Source: CAIXZV01 sp963697365
GTDB lineage: Bacteria; Chloroflexota; Limnocylindria; Limnocylindrales; CSP1-4
Length of the DNA stretch: 64,000 bases
Assembly: GCA_963697365.1 (NCBI GenBank)
Contig: CAVONT010000021.1
Coordinates: 186,001-250,000 of the forward strand
Reading direction: 5' to 3'
The notes under the pieces were generated by a model. It searched no databases. It saw only the letters and a program-made list of their open reading frames with translations, and was not told the DNA's origin. Both the position numbers and the translations under genes were made by a program. Below are positions 23,780 through 32,949 of this stretch, one piece after another (the stretch's first letter is position 1; each line of letters starts with the position of its first letter).

Positions 23780-26043
23780 CGGACGGAGGCCTCCACTTCG
23801 GCCTCGGTCTTGGGGAGGACGCCTGCCAGTGCGCGGTCCAGCCGCCGGGGCACCCACCAGTTCCAGCGGCCGAGGAGGCGCATGGTGGCCGGCACCAGCA
23901 GCGCCCGGACGATCGTGGCGTCGAGCGCCACGGCGATCGCCACGCCCAGGCCGAGGGCCTTGATGAGGACGATGTCGGCGAACGCGAAGGACCCGGCGAC
24001 CACGACCACGATCAGGGCGGCCGAGCTCACGATGCGTCCGGACCGCTCGAGGCCCCGTGCGACCGCCTCGGTGTTGTTGCCCGTGGCGTCCCACGCCTCC
24101 TTCATCCGCGAGAGCAGGAAGACCTCGTAGTCCATCGACAGCCCGAACAGGACACAGAACAGGATCACGGGCAGCGTGGTCTCCACGAAGCCGAGTGGCT
24201 GGAAGCCGAGGAGGGCGGACAGGTTGCCCTGCTGGAAGATCCAGACGAGCGCGCCGAAGCTGGCCACGATCGAGAGCGTGTTCATGACGAGGGCCTTGAG
24301 GGGCAGGACGACGGACCGCAGCAGGACGAACAGGACCAGGTACGTGGTGATCACGATGAAGGCGGCCGTGCGCGGGAAGTCGGACCAGACGCGGCTGACG
24401 ACGTCGTCCACGTCCGCGGCGCCACCGCCCACCAGCACGTTCATCCCGGCGGGCGGCGCGAGGGGACCCGCCGGGTCGCGCATCTCGCGCACCAGGGCCC
24501 GGGCTCCCTCGTTGTTGGGGCCGACCGCGGTGTACAAGGTGAAGGCCGTGAGGTCGTCCTTGGTCGACTGGCCCAGGGTGGTCGCGACGAACCGGTCCGG
24601 CGGACCCGACTGGGCGCCGTACAGCAGCTGGTACTGCGCCAGGGTCAGCCGGGGGTCGACGTCCACGAGGCTGGAGACGCGGCTGATCCGCGGGTCGGCA
24701 GCGAGGCGACGCGAGTACTCGTGCAGCCTCGCGAGGTTCTCCGGGTCCGTTGCGGGTCCCTGGGTGCGGACGGCCAGCACGAGCGGCGCGAACTCGCCCT
24801 CGCCGAACTCCCGCGCGAGCGTGTCGTACGCCTCACGTGAAGGGACGCCGGCCGGCAGGATCGTGGCATCCGGGGCGTTGAAGCGGACGCTCAGGAAGGG
24901 CAGGCCGAGGACGAGCAGGATCGCGAGCGTAGGGATGAGCACCGCCACCGGGTGGCGCATGACGCGTCGGGCGAGACGGGCCCACGGGCCATCCGCGCCC
25001 GGTTCCACGGTGACCTTGCGCACGGACCAGGCATCGATCCGGGTGCCCAGGATCGCAAGGAGTGCCGGCAGCAGCGTGAGCGCGGCTGCGACCGCCAGGC
25101 CCACCACGATGGCGCCGGCGATGCCGACGGAACGCAGGATCATGAATTCGAAGAGCACGAGGCCGAGGAGGCCGAGGAGCACGGTGAGACCGGAGAAGAA
25201 GACGGCGCGGCCCGCCGTGGCCACCGTCACCCTCACCGACTCCGCGACGCGGTCCGGCCCCGCACGGTGGGCGAGCTCCTCGCGGAAGCGGCTGGTCATC
25301 AGCAACGAGTAGTCCACGCCCAGGCCAAGGCCCAGCAGCGTGGCGAGATTGAGCACGAAGATGCTCATCGGCCAGATGCTGGCAACGACGAAGATGCCGG
25401 CCAGCGCCACCAGGACGGACGCGCCGCCCACCGCGAGTGGCACGCCGGCCGCAACCAGGCTGCCGAAGACGAGGATGAGCGCCAGGGCTGCCAGCGGGAG
25501 CGAGATGATCTCGCTGCGCTGGAGGTCACGTTCGGTCACGGCCTGCACGTCGCCGTAGAACGCGGGGCCGCCGGCGATGCTCACGGTGAGGCCGGGGACC
25601 TCCCTGAGCGCGGCCGCGACGGGCGGGATGGCATCGGGCGAGTCGTCCGGCGGGAGGTCCAGGAAGACGATGTCGTAGGCGGTCCTCCCGTCCGCGCTCA
25701 CCTGGCGCGGGCTGAGCACGTGGCTGAGGACGCGGGTGACGTGTGGCGCCTGGGCCACGCCGGCAGTGGCCTCGCGGACCGCGGCGATCCATCCGGGCGT
25801 GCCGGCGGTCAGGGTGTCCGACTCGTAGACAAGCACGAAGGCGGACGGCTCGACGCCCAGCTCCTCCTGCAGCAGGGCCTTGGCCCTGGCGGACTCGAGG
25901 TCGTCGAGGATGAAGCCGCCGGCCGAGAGTGCCCCGGGTGCGCGAGGTGCCAGCGGCAGCGCGAGAAGGATGAGGAAGGCCCACGCACCGACGATCCACC
26001 AGCGGCGGCGGACGGCGAAGCGGCCGAGACGATCGAAGGACAT
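23776..26043 (-). CDS. MMPL-family RND transporter
   Basis: 755 aa with 12 predicted helices in two repeats and two large extracytoplasmic loops. Signatures: LNLATLLGLGLGVDYSLLMT with the conserved GxDYxLL, and FGLSMDYEVFLLSRMKEAWD in the second repeat. In other high-GC bacteria MMPL proteins export lipids or take part in envelope biogenesis; the coupled lipocalin-like lipoprotein downstream fits a lipid export job. The ATG at 26043 has no strong Shine-Dalgarno. Confidence 0.9.
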   Translation of the reverse strand: MSFDRLGRFAVRRRWWIVGAWAFLILLALPLAPRAPGALSAGGFILDDLESARAKALLQEELGVEPSAFVLVYESDTLTAGTPGWIAAVREATAGVAQAPHVTRVLSHVLSPRQVSADGRTAYDIVFLDLPPDDSPDAIPPVAAALREVPGLTVSIAGGPAFYGDVQAVTERDLQRSEIISLPLAALALILVFGSLVAAGVPLAVGGASVLVALAGIFVVASIWPMSIFVLNLATLLGLGLGVDYSLLMTSRFREELAHRAGPDRVAESVRVTVATAGRAVFFSGLTVLLGLLGLVLFEFMILRSVGIAGAIVVGLAVAAALTLLPALLAILGTRIDAWSVRKVTVEPGADGPWARLARRVMRHPVAVLIPTLAILLVLGLPFLSVRFNAPDATILPAGVPSREAYDTLAREFGEGEFAPLVLAVRTQGPATDPENLARLHEYSRRLAADPRISRVSSLVDVDPRLTLAQYQLLYGAQSGPPDRFVATTLGQSTKDDLTAFTLYTAVGPNNEGARALVREMRDPAGPLAPPAGMNVLVGGGAADVDDVVSRVWSDFPRTAAFIVITTYLVLFVLLRSVVLPLKALVMNTLSIVASFGALVWIFQQGNLSALLGFQPLGFVETTLPVILFCVLFGLSMDYEVFLLSRMKEAWDATGNNTEAVARGLERSGRIVSSAALIVVVVAGSFAFADIVLIKALGLGVAIAVALDATIVRALLVPATMRLLGRWNWWVPRRLDRALAGVLPKTEAEVEASVR

Positions 26044-26245
26044 CAGGCTTATGGTTCGGGCCCGCGAAGTCCGCGGATGGGGCGAGAGACGCGCACAGGC
26101 AGGCTAACCTGCTCGTGCTGAGTAGCATGTTAGTCGGCATGGATGAATTCCGGGTTTCGGCGCCCTGCCCGGTCTGCTAGCATCGAGCGGCCTCGGGCTG
26201 CCCGGGGATCTTGTGTTCGCCAACGCCCTGCCGAGGGACCACCGC

Positions 26246-26581
26246 GTGACGATCTTCACGATCTGGCTCCAGGACTTCCCGAACAACCTGGTCATCTTCT
26301 TGATGGCCACCGCGGCCGCCGGGTTGTTCGTGTACACCTTCCTGCGATCCGCGATGGTCGCCGAGGGCGGACGCCACGGCTGGACCCGCCGGATCACCGG
26401 GCCGAACAGCAAGATGCTGTTCACGGTCCTGTTCATCGCATGGGCGATCTTCTTCGGCACCGTCCTCCAGATGGTCCCCCACGAGGGCGCGAACTCGCCC
26501 TACGGCGGCATCGGCCTGATCGCCCTGTTCACGGGTTTCTTCGTGGTGATGGGCCTGATCTGGAGCGTGGTCGGGGAGTAG
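26246..26581 (+). CDS. Small hypothetical membrane protein (three helices)
   Basis: About 111 aa. Helices: NNLVIFLMATAAAGLFVYTF, KMLFTVLFIAWAIFFGTVLQ and GIGLIALFTGFFVVMGLIWS. I favour the GTG at 26246 with GAGGGA about 9 nt upstream; a GTG at 26213 is also in frame. A TAGCAT -10 box lies at 26178-26183. Followed by a strong hairpin terminator. I recognise no family. Confidence 0.6.
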   Translation: MTIFTIWLQDFPNNLVIFLMATAAAGLFVYTFLRSAMVAEGGRHGWTRRITGPNSKMLFTVLFIAWAIFFGTVLQMVPHEGANSPYGGIGLIALFTGFFVVMGLIWSVVGE

Positions 26582-26607
26582 TCCCGCCGCCTCGCATCGC
26601 CTCCGCC

Positions 26608-26634
26608 CGAAGCCCGGCCAGGCGCCGGGCTTCG
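26608..26634 (+). terminator. Rho-independent terminator
   Basis: Perfect 11-bp stem CGAAGCCCGGC / GCCGGGCTTCG with a 5-nt loop, then TGATTT. It begins 27 bp after the preceding stop. Confidence 0.7.
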
Positions 26635-26764
26635 TGATTTCTCGTGCTGGCGCCGGCGCCGCAGGCACGGGTGCCGGTGGGACCAGTCGGCATATGGCCT
26701 GCGGAGCCGCTCAGGCGTAATCTGCGCGAACGTGGGCCCGCGCCCCGCACAACCGGAGGACTCT

Positions 26765-28738
26765 GTGCGCACGTTCCGAGTTGCGTTCGCCATCGCCGTG
26801 CTCCTTGCAGCATGGGTTGGCGCCACGCCGGCCGGCGCCCGGGCCGGCACGATCGAGGGGGCCCTCACGCTGGGAAACGGCTCGGGCTATGCCCACGGCC
26901 CGACCGTCACCGTCCACGCGCCGGCGACCAGTAGCGCCCCGATCGAGTTCGTGGAACTCCTGTTCGTCAACGACGTGTCGATCACCGGGAAGCTGCCGTA
27001 CGTGGAGTCGTTCGACCTGGATGTGTCGCAGTGGAGTTGGGTCACGATGCGGGCCAGGTGGTACGACAGCGAAGGCGCCACCGCCTACTCCGACGTCGTG
27101 GAGCTGACGGTGCTCGACTTCTGGCCGGACTTCAGCATCCAGTCGTTCAGGGACGGCGACACGTCCGACGAGTACTACGAGATCGGGTTCAACTCGAACA
27201 GCTACGTGCCCATCCCGGCCGTCCGCTTCTCGCCCGACGGCACCACGTGGGGCGAGGACGTCGCGCCGACCGGCGGCCCGTACAACTGGGAGGTCCGGTA
27301 TCCGGTCTTCGATCCTGTCTACGGCGGCAAGGCCGTCCTCGGCGACCGGGCGGTGTGGATGAAGATCATGGACGCCGCCGGAGCCTGGTCAAAGGCGTAC
27401 AAGCGCACCTTCACCGCCACGGTGGATACCACGATCCTGGTGTCACCCAAGCAGCCGCTTACCGGCCACAAGGCGACGTTCACTCCTGCCTACCCCCAGA
27501 AGACCGGCTTCCCCACCGGTTCGCGCTGCATGTGGGAGTTCATGTGGGGCAACCCGCAGTCCCTCTACTACGGGAACCGCGACGAGACCTTCGGCTTCTT
27601 CTACACCTACGGTCCGAAGAGCGGCGGCTACTGCGACCCCCGCTCCTTCACGATGCCGTGGATGCCCTACCCCCGGATGCTCGTGCACTTCGAGGCCTAC
27701 GGTCCGGACGGCGAGACCATCGCGGACGCATGGATCGGCGAGTCGCCCGAGGCGGAAGCGGTGATCCCGGCCATCGACTCGACAAGCCGGCGGATCACCT
27801 ACTCGAACGTGCCCATGGTCTACGTGCTACCTGACGACTACATCCTGGAGCTCGGGAAGTCGACCACGTACCGGGCCTACTCCCTGGGTGGTGCTCCACT
27901 GGCGGGTGGCTCCTGGAGCGCCGACTTCGCGGGCGACGCCTATGACCGGTTCAAGTCCGGGGGATCGTCCTGGACATTCACGCCCCAGACCACCGGCTTC
28001 GTCACCGTCTGCTGGGGCAGCGATACCACGAAGAGCACCCGCTGGTCCGCCTGCTATGACCCGCCTGTCAAGCGCAAGGACCTCTACCGACCCACGACAA
28101 CGAAGCCGGTGCAGACGATCACCTCCACGAACGTCATGGGATCGTCCGTGCCGGTCACGCTCACCTGGAATGGTGCCGACCGCGGCTGGGGCATCGCCAA
28201 GTACCAGTTGGAACGACGGGTGGACGGTGGGGCCTGGAAGCGCATCCTGAGCCGCAAGACCAGGTCACTCGCAACGACGCTGGCGCCCGGGCATGCGTAC
28301 CAGTTCCGGGTCCGCGCAATCGACAGGTACGGGAATGTCGGCTACTGGGACATTGGTCCTTCGTTCCGGCCGACGCTGGTGGAGGACGGGTCGACGGCCA
28401 TTGTCTATACGGGTGACTGGGCCTCGGCAGCCGATGCGACCGCGCGGGGCGGGTCGATCCGCGAGGCGTCGGCCTCGGCGTCGAAGGCGGTGCTCGCGTT
28501 CACTGGCCGGGATGTGGCGTGGCTCGCCGAGCGTGGTCCGGGGCACGGCGTGGCCAAGGTCTACGTGGACGGCGCGCTCGCCGCGACGGTGGATCTCAAC
28601 GCGGCAGCCGATGCTCCGGCGCGCGTGGTCTTCCGCAAGCACTGGGGGACCAAGGCCGGCCACGCGCTCCGGATCGTCGTCCAGGGAACGGCCGGGCGTC
28701 CGGTCGTGGGCGTCGACGGGTTCGCCGTCCTGCGCTGA
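26765..28738 (+). CDS. Large secreted protein with FnIII-like and C-terminal beta-sandwich domains
   Basis: 657 aa. VRTFRVAFAIAVLLAAWVGA then TPAGARA is a signal peptide. Aromatic-rich beta domains follow (~residues 30-450). The segment SVPVTLTWNGADRGWGIAKY then QLERRVDGGAWKRIL and HAYQFRVRAIDRYGNVGYW is fibronectin-III-like. The final ~110 residues (WASAADATARGGSIREASAS, VAKVYVDGALAATVDLNAAA) resemble sugar-binding jelly-roll modules. GGAGGA precedes the GTG start. Likely a cell-surface or secreted binding protein; no catalytic motif is seen. Confidence 0.75.
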   Translation: MRTFRVAFAIAVLLAAWVGATPAGARAGTIEGALTLGNGSGYAHGPTVTVHAPATSSAPIEFVELLFVNDVSITGKLPYVESFDLDVSQWSWVTMRARWYDSEGATAYSDVVELTVLDFWPDFSIQSFRDGDTSDEYYEIGFNSNSYVPIPAVRFSPDGTTWGEDVAPTGGPYNWEVRYPVFDPVYGGKAVLGDRAVWMKIMDAAGAWSKAYKRTFTATVDTTILVSPKQPLTGHKATFTPAYPQKTGFPTGSRCMWEFMWGNPQSLYYGNRDETFGFFYTYGPKSGGYCDPRSFTMPWMPYPRMLVHFEAYGPDGETIADAWIGESPEAEAVIPAIDSTSRRITYSNVPMVYVLPDDYILELGKSTTYRAYSLGGAPLAGGSWSADFAGDAYDRFKSGGSSWTFTPQTTGFVTVCWGSDTTKSTRWSACYDPPVKRKDLYRPTTTKPVQTITSTNVMGSSVPVTLTWNGADRGWGIAKYQLERRVDGGAWKRILSRKTRSLATTLAPGHAYQFRVRAIDRYGNVGYWDIGPSFRPTLVEDGSTAIVYTGDWASAADATARGGSIREASASASKAVLAFTGRDVAWLAERGPGHGVAKVYVDGALAATVDLNAAADAPARVVFRKHWGTKAGHALRIVVQGTAGRPVVGVDGFAVLR

Positions 28739-28812
28739 GGCTCCCCCGAATCGAGACGCCAAGCGATGCGAGACCGGCGAAGTCCTGTGTCTGGCGTTCT
28801 GGCGCGGCGCTC

Positions 28813-29463
28813 TCAGGGGAGCTGCTCGAGGATCGCCCCGGCTGTCGTCTCGTCGACGAGGATCAGCATGAAGACGGTGTCGTCCTTGGGGTAGACGAAC
28901 GCCCCGAAGCCGCCGGCTGCCTCTCCGTAGACCTGCTTGCCGCCGAGCGTCGAGGCCTTCCCCATGTCGAGGCCCGTGCCCATTCCGTCCATCCACTCGG
29001 TCGCGGGCAGGCCTTCGACCTGGATGGCGTAGATCATCCCGCCCATCGGGGAACTCGAGTCGGCGGGGGTGGCGATCGCGAAGTTGATGTCGTTGAAGGA
29101 CTTGCCCTTCGCTTTGAGGATCTTGCCGAACTCCTCGCCGTCGAGGCCTGCCGCGGCACCCATGACGCCCAACTGGTCACCGTCAAAGCCGACGCGCTCG
29201 TACTTCACGCCGTTGACCTCCTCCGGGAGGATCGACGCGAGATCGTTCACCGCCGAGGGATCCGTCGTGGTCTCCTCGGCAGGCTGCTCGGTCTCCCCGG
29301 CCTCCGGGGCCTCGGTCGCCTCCGGGGCCTCAGTCACCTCGCTGCCGCCCCCCTGGGTCGCGGCGGGCGCCGTCGTTGAGCCGTTCGACCCAGAACCGCC
29401 GCAGGCGGCGAGCAGGATGGCGAGGCCGGCAGCGCCTGCCAGCAGGCGTCGGTGGTGGGTCAT
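28813..29463 (-). CDS. Hypothetical lipoprotein
   Basis: 216 aa. MTHHRRLLAGAAGLAILLAA then CGG gives a lipobox (LLAAC). A Thr/Glu/Ala/Pro-rich linker (EVTEAPEATEAPEAGETEQP) is followed by a folded domain of about 140 residues (DLASILPEEVNGVKYERVGF onward) with no motif I know. Probably anchored on the outer face of the membrane. It converges with the secreted protein gene. Confidence 0.75.
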   Translation of the reverse strand: MTHHRRLLAGAAGLAILLAACGGSGSNGSTTAPAATQGGGSEVTEAPEATEAPEAGETEQPAEETTTDPSAVNDLASILPEEVNGVKYERVGFDGDQLGVMGAAAGLDGEEFGKILKAKGKSFNDINFAIATPADSSSPMGGMIYAIQVEGLPATEWMDGMGTGLDMGKASTLGGKQVYGEAAGGFGAFVYPKDDTVFMLILVDETTAGAILEQLP

Positions 29464-29615
29464 GTGATCGTCTCCAATGTCGCTGCAGCGAGAGCCGCCG
29501 TCGCACTTGGTCGGACGCCCCCGGCGGATGAGGCGACTCTACGTCCCCGAGGGTCCTGCCGCCATCGGCCAAATGCCCCAGCCCGAATGCGATAGACGCC
29601 GTCGACCGCAGCCGC

Positions 29616-29643
29616 TATGATCGCGCTCCATGCAGGATGCATA
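29616..29643 (+). promoter_or_regulatory. Promoter of kamA with a possible leaderless four-codon ORF
   Basis: TATGAT (29616-29621) lies 7 nt before ATGCAGGATGCATAG, a four-codon frame ending in a stop at 29643. The kamA start is 66 bp further on. Whether the mini-ORF is translated is unknown. Confidence 0.35.
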
Positions 29644-29708
29644 GGATTTATGCGTTCTCGCGCCCACCGGGGCGTGACCCAGGGCGCAATGAGCGGGAGG
29701 TTCGGCAG

Positions 29709-31176
29709 GTGGTGGAGCAGGTCCAGGGATCCGGCCAGCAGACGGCATTGGAGCCGGTCTGGGTGAACCCGCGCGATCCCGCCAAGCGCCTGGGGCCGGA
29801 CGGCAAGCCCGCGGTGAGCCGTCGCGCGTCGCTCTGGGCGGACGTCCCCGACGAGAAGTGGAACGACTGGCGCTGGCAGCTGTCGAACCGGGTCAACGAT
29901 CTCGAGGACTTCGAGAAGGTTCTCAACCTGACCGACGAGGAGCGCGAGGGCCTGTCCGCCCCGGACAAGTTCCGGGTGGACATCACGCCCTACTTCCTGT
30001 CGCTCATCGACCCCGACGACCCCGACGACCCGATCCGCCGCCAGACGATCCCGCTTGGCCGGGAGCTGCGCTCCTTCACCGGGATGATGGAGGACTCGCT
30101 CGCCGAGGACCGCCACAGTCCCGTCCCGGGCCTCGTCCACCGCTACCCGGACCGGGTCCTGATGCTGATCACGACCCAGTGCGCGGTCTACTGCCGGTAC
30201 TGCACGCGGTCGCGCATCGTGGGCGACCCGACCCAGAACTTCAACCGCAAGGAGCACGAGGCCCAGCTCGAGTACATCCGCAACAACCCGCAGATCCGGG
30301 ACGTGCTGATCAGCGGCGGCGATGGGCTCACCCTTGCCCCCAAGCTGCTCGAGTCCGCGCTGCGCGGACTGCGCGAGATCCCGCACATCGAGATCGTGCG
30401 CATCGGGTCCCGGGTGCCTGTGTTCATGCCCCAGCGCATCGACGACGAGCTGTGCGAGATGCTCGCCAAGTACCACCCGCTGTGGCTGAACATCCATGTC
30501 AACCACCCCAACGAGATCACGCCCGAGCTGTCGCGCGCCTGCGACAAGCTCGCCAAGGCCGGCATCCCGCTGGGCAACCAGTCCGTGCTGCTCGCCGGCG
30601 TCAACGACTGCGTCCACACGCAGCGCGAGCTCGTCCAGCGGCTGGTCGAGAACCGTGTCCGCCCGTACTACCTGTACCAGTGCGACCTGGTCGAGGGCGC
30701 CGGGCACTTCCGGACGCCGGTCGGCAAGGGCCTCGAGATCATCGAGGGCCTGCGCGGCCACACCTCCGGGTACGCGGTGCCGCAGTACATCGTGGATGCG
30801 CCCGGCGGCGGCGGGAAGATCCCGGTGATGCCCAACTACCTCGTGTCGCTACTCGGACCACAAGGTGATCCTGCGCAACTACGAGGGCTACATCACCACG
30901 TACGAGGAGCCGACCGACTACGTCGCCCACGATCCCCACAGCTGCCGGTACTGCCAGAACCCGCGCCCGGAGCCGGGCCAGGAGGGCATCACCGGCCTGC
31001 TGGACGGCAAGCGGATGTGGATCGAGCCGGCCGGGTTCCAGGAGACGCACACACGCGGCTCCACCGACGGGCACCGGCTCCAGGACCCGTCGAAGTGGGT
31101 GCCGCTGGGCGTCGGCGCGATCGCCGGCCAGGCGGTCGAGTCGCCCAAGCGGCTGCCGGTGGTCGAGGAGCCGTAG
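29709..31176 (+). CDS. kamA: Lysine 2,3-aminomutase (KamA-family radical SAM), one frameshift
   Basis: Radical SAM/PLP enzyme interconverting alpha- and beta-lysine. ITTQCAVYCRYCTRSRIVGD has the CxxxCxxC cluster motif (~residues 158-165). VLISGGDGLTLAPKLLESAL and PLGNQSVLLAGVNDCVHTQR are family signatures, and the late Lys of APGGGGKIPVMPNYLVS is the PLP site. The frame breaks near 30851; removing one C gives YSDHKVILRNYEGYITTYEE and a tail with SCRYCQNP, the C-terminal zinc Cys. Corrected length is about 489 aa. GGGAGG lies 8 nt before GTG 29709. No beta-lysine acetyltransferase is adjacent. Confidence 0.92.
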
Positions 31177-31189
31177 CTCCGGATCCGAC

Positions 31190-31389
31190 CCGCCGCGTTC
31201 GGTGCCGACGCCGCCGCGTTCGGTGCCACCGAACGGATTCGCCTTGAGTGGACAGCTTGTTCGCCCACGGCGAGCGAATTGCTCGATCTCGGGCCGCTCG
31301 GAGGCTCGGGAGCGTCGAACCGTTCGGCATGACCGAACCTCCGACAACGGAGGCCCCGAAGCGCTCGGTGTGAGCGAACGGCCTGGAGA
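31190..31389. repeat. Cluster of short GTTCGG/CCGAAC palindromes downstream of kamA
   Basis: A 21-bp direct repeat (CGCCGCGTTCGGTGCC at 31191 and 31212) leads into a perfect inverted repeat CGTTCGGT-GCC-ACCGAACG (31217-31235). Further copies follow: GTTCGG-CATGA-CCGAAC (31322-31338) and CGCTC-GGTGT-GAGCG near 31362. No gene is evident in the 31177-31422 gap. Confidence 0.55.
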
Positions 31390-31408
31390 TGGTGCGAGCC
31401 CAGTGTTC

Positions 31409-31414
31409 TAGACT
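31409..31414 (+). promoter_or_regulatory. -10 box TAGACT, leaderless start
   Basis: TAGACT ends 8 nt before the ATG at 31423, placing the expected transcription start at the start codon. Confidence 0.55.
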
Positions 31415-31422
31415 GGCCGCCC

Positions 31423-31737
31423 ATGACAGACGAGCGCGAACCGGTGGCCGGGAGCGACGACGCGCCGGACCCGGCAGTGGCACCTGGGAAGCGGCGCAAG
31501 GAGTCGATGGGCCAGAGCATCGGCGGCGTGTTGTTCGGGTTCGAGCAGCAGGTGTTGCGCACGATGCCTCCACCCCAGGAGCTGGTGCGCCACGCCAGGC
31601 CCGATGCACCGATCCCGGCCGGGGACGGGTCGCTGATCCACATCGGGATGCCGGACCTCGTGCTGCCCGACGACCCCGGCGGGGCTGAACCGGGTCCTGG
31701 TGCCGAGTCGGGCGAGGACCGCCGGGCCGATCTCTAG
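31423..31737 (+). CDS. Small hypothetical acidic protein
   Basis: 104 aa, MTDEREPVAGSDDAPDPAVA onward, with a more conserved-looking centre KRRKESMGQSIGGVLFGFEQ then QVLRTMPPPQELVRHARPDA. No signal peptide or membrane helix. The stop TAG overlaps the stop of the convergent pentapeptide gene within CTAG. Family not recognised. Confidence 0.65.
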   Translation: MTDEREPVAGSDDAPDPAVAPGKRRKESMGQSIGGVLFGFEQQVLRTMPPPQELVRHARPDAPIPAGDGSLIHIGMPDLVLPDDPGGAEPGPGAESGEDRRADL

Positions 31738-32417
31738 CCTTCGTCGAGCCGCGGTCTGCCGTCGCTGACACGGATCCCGAGGTGGTCCGCGAGGAGCGGG
31801 CCAAGTTCGACCAGTTGGAGGGTCGAGACCGTTGCGCCCCGCATTGAGCCGACGCCGCGGATCGTCTTGAGCTTCGCTCCGGAGAGGTCGACAGCGACCA
31901 GGAAGGCCGCCTCGGCATCGAGCACGTCAACCTGGCAGCCTTCGAATGTGACGTTCCGCAGGCGTGCATCGCCGAGGTCGAGCTCGCCGATCGAGCAGTC
32001 CTCGAAGGTGACGTCGTCGAGGCGGGCGCCGGCGAGCACCAGGAAGTCGATACGGCCGCCGCGGATCCGGACCGAGGACCACTGCGCCCTGACGGCTGCG
32101 AGGGCGCCGATCCGCGGCTTGTCCAGGATCACGTCACGCCAGGTGCTGCCCGCGACGTCCAGACCGGCGGCGGTGATCTCGACCAGGTGGCACTCGGTGA
32201 GCCGTGCGTCGGCGAGCGAGCCGTCGCTGAGCTGGCAGCGCTCGATCCGGCACGAGGCGAATGTCGCCCCGGTGGCGTCGACGGCGCTCAGGTCGCGGTC
32301 GCTGAGCAGGGCGGTCTCGTAGTCACCCTTCGGCACCAGGCCATCGTCGAGCGGCGTCAGGTCGGGGAGATCGAGGCTGAGGGGAGGCCCGGGCCGCCGT
32401 CGTGCCGCGCGTGCCAT
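31734..32417 (-). CDS. Pentapeptide-repeat protein
   Basis: 227 aa. Residues ~45-180 show the A(D/N)LXX-type five-residue periodicity in SDRDLSAVDATGATFASCRI, DGSLADARLTECHLVEITAA and LAGARLDDVTFEDCSIGELD. This predicts a right-handed quadrilateral beta-helix. Family members include DNA-mimic inhibitors of gyrase such as MfpA/Qnr, but most are of unknown role, and the repeat here is irregular. Cytosolic; no partner gene is evident. Confidence 0.8.
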   Translation of the reverse strand: MARAARRRPGPPLSLDLPDLTPLDDGLVPKGDYETALLSDRDLSAVDATGATFASCRIERCQLSDGSLADARLTECHLVEITAAGLDVAGSTWRDVILDKPRIGALAAVRAQWSSVRIRGGRIDFLVLAGARLDDVTFEDCSIGELDLGDARLRNVTFEGCQVDVLDAEAAFLVAVDLSGAKLKTIRGVGSMRGATVSTLQLVELGPLLADHLGIRVSDGRPRLDEG

Positions 32418-32487
32418 CGTGCCTCCACGCTGTGTGTCGGACGTCTGGGTGCCCGATCGAGCGAATCGTAGCCCGCGTCATTGCGGG

Positions 32488-32493
32488 TAGCAT
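32488..32493 (+). promoter_or_regulatory. -10 box TAGCAT, leaderless start
   Basis: TAGCAT ends 6 nt before the ATG at 32500. Confidence 0.5.
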
Positions 32494-32499
32494 CGCCAC

Positions 32500-32943
32500 A
32501 TGACCGCCGAACCCGGCGCGCCCGGCCGCCGCCCTGCCCCTGCCGGGATGCCCATCGACCTGCCGAACCCGCCTGTCGTGGCGGAGTCCGGCGATCCGTT
32601 CGCCGCCGCCCGTGTGATCGACGCCGTCGCACGGATGGACCGTGGCCGGCCGGTTCGCGTGGACGACCTCGTCGACCGCCTGAACGCTGCGCACGTCGAC
32701 TGGCTGTTCTCGCGACGCGTCGTGGTGGACGTGCTGGTGACGCTGCAGGCGAACTGGATGACGGACTACCGGAACTCGTCGGGGATCGTGCTCTTCGACG
32801 GTCCACGCGGGGCCGAGGTCACGCTCGAGGACACGTCGCGGGTGGACCCGTGGATCGTGCAGCAGGCGCAGCGAAAGGTCCGGGCCTGCCGCGAGGCGCT
32901 CGACGAGTTCGCCCGCCGGGACCGCCCGTTCGGCGGAGGCTGA
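32500..32943 (+). CDS. Hypothetical protein upstream of the DUF2161 gene
   Basis: 147 aa. The core AARVIDAVARMDRGRPVRVD then DLVDRLNAAHVDWLFSRRVV looks helical. WIVQQAQRKVRACREALDEF ends the protein with another amphipathic helix. No catalytic motif or membrane segment is seen. The DUF2161 gene starts 7 bp after its stop, so the two are probably co-transcribed from the leaderless promoter at 32488. Function unknown. Confidence 0.7.
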   Translation: MTAEPGAPGRRPAPAGMPIDLPNPPVVAESGDPFAAARVIDAVARMDRGRPVRVDDLVDRLNAAHVDWLFSRRVVVDVLVTLQANWMTDYRNSSGIVLFDGPRGAEVTLEDTSRVDPWIVQQAQRKVRACREALDEFARRDRPFGGG

Positions 32944-32949
32944 CCGGCC

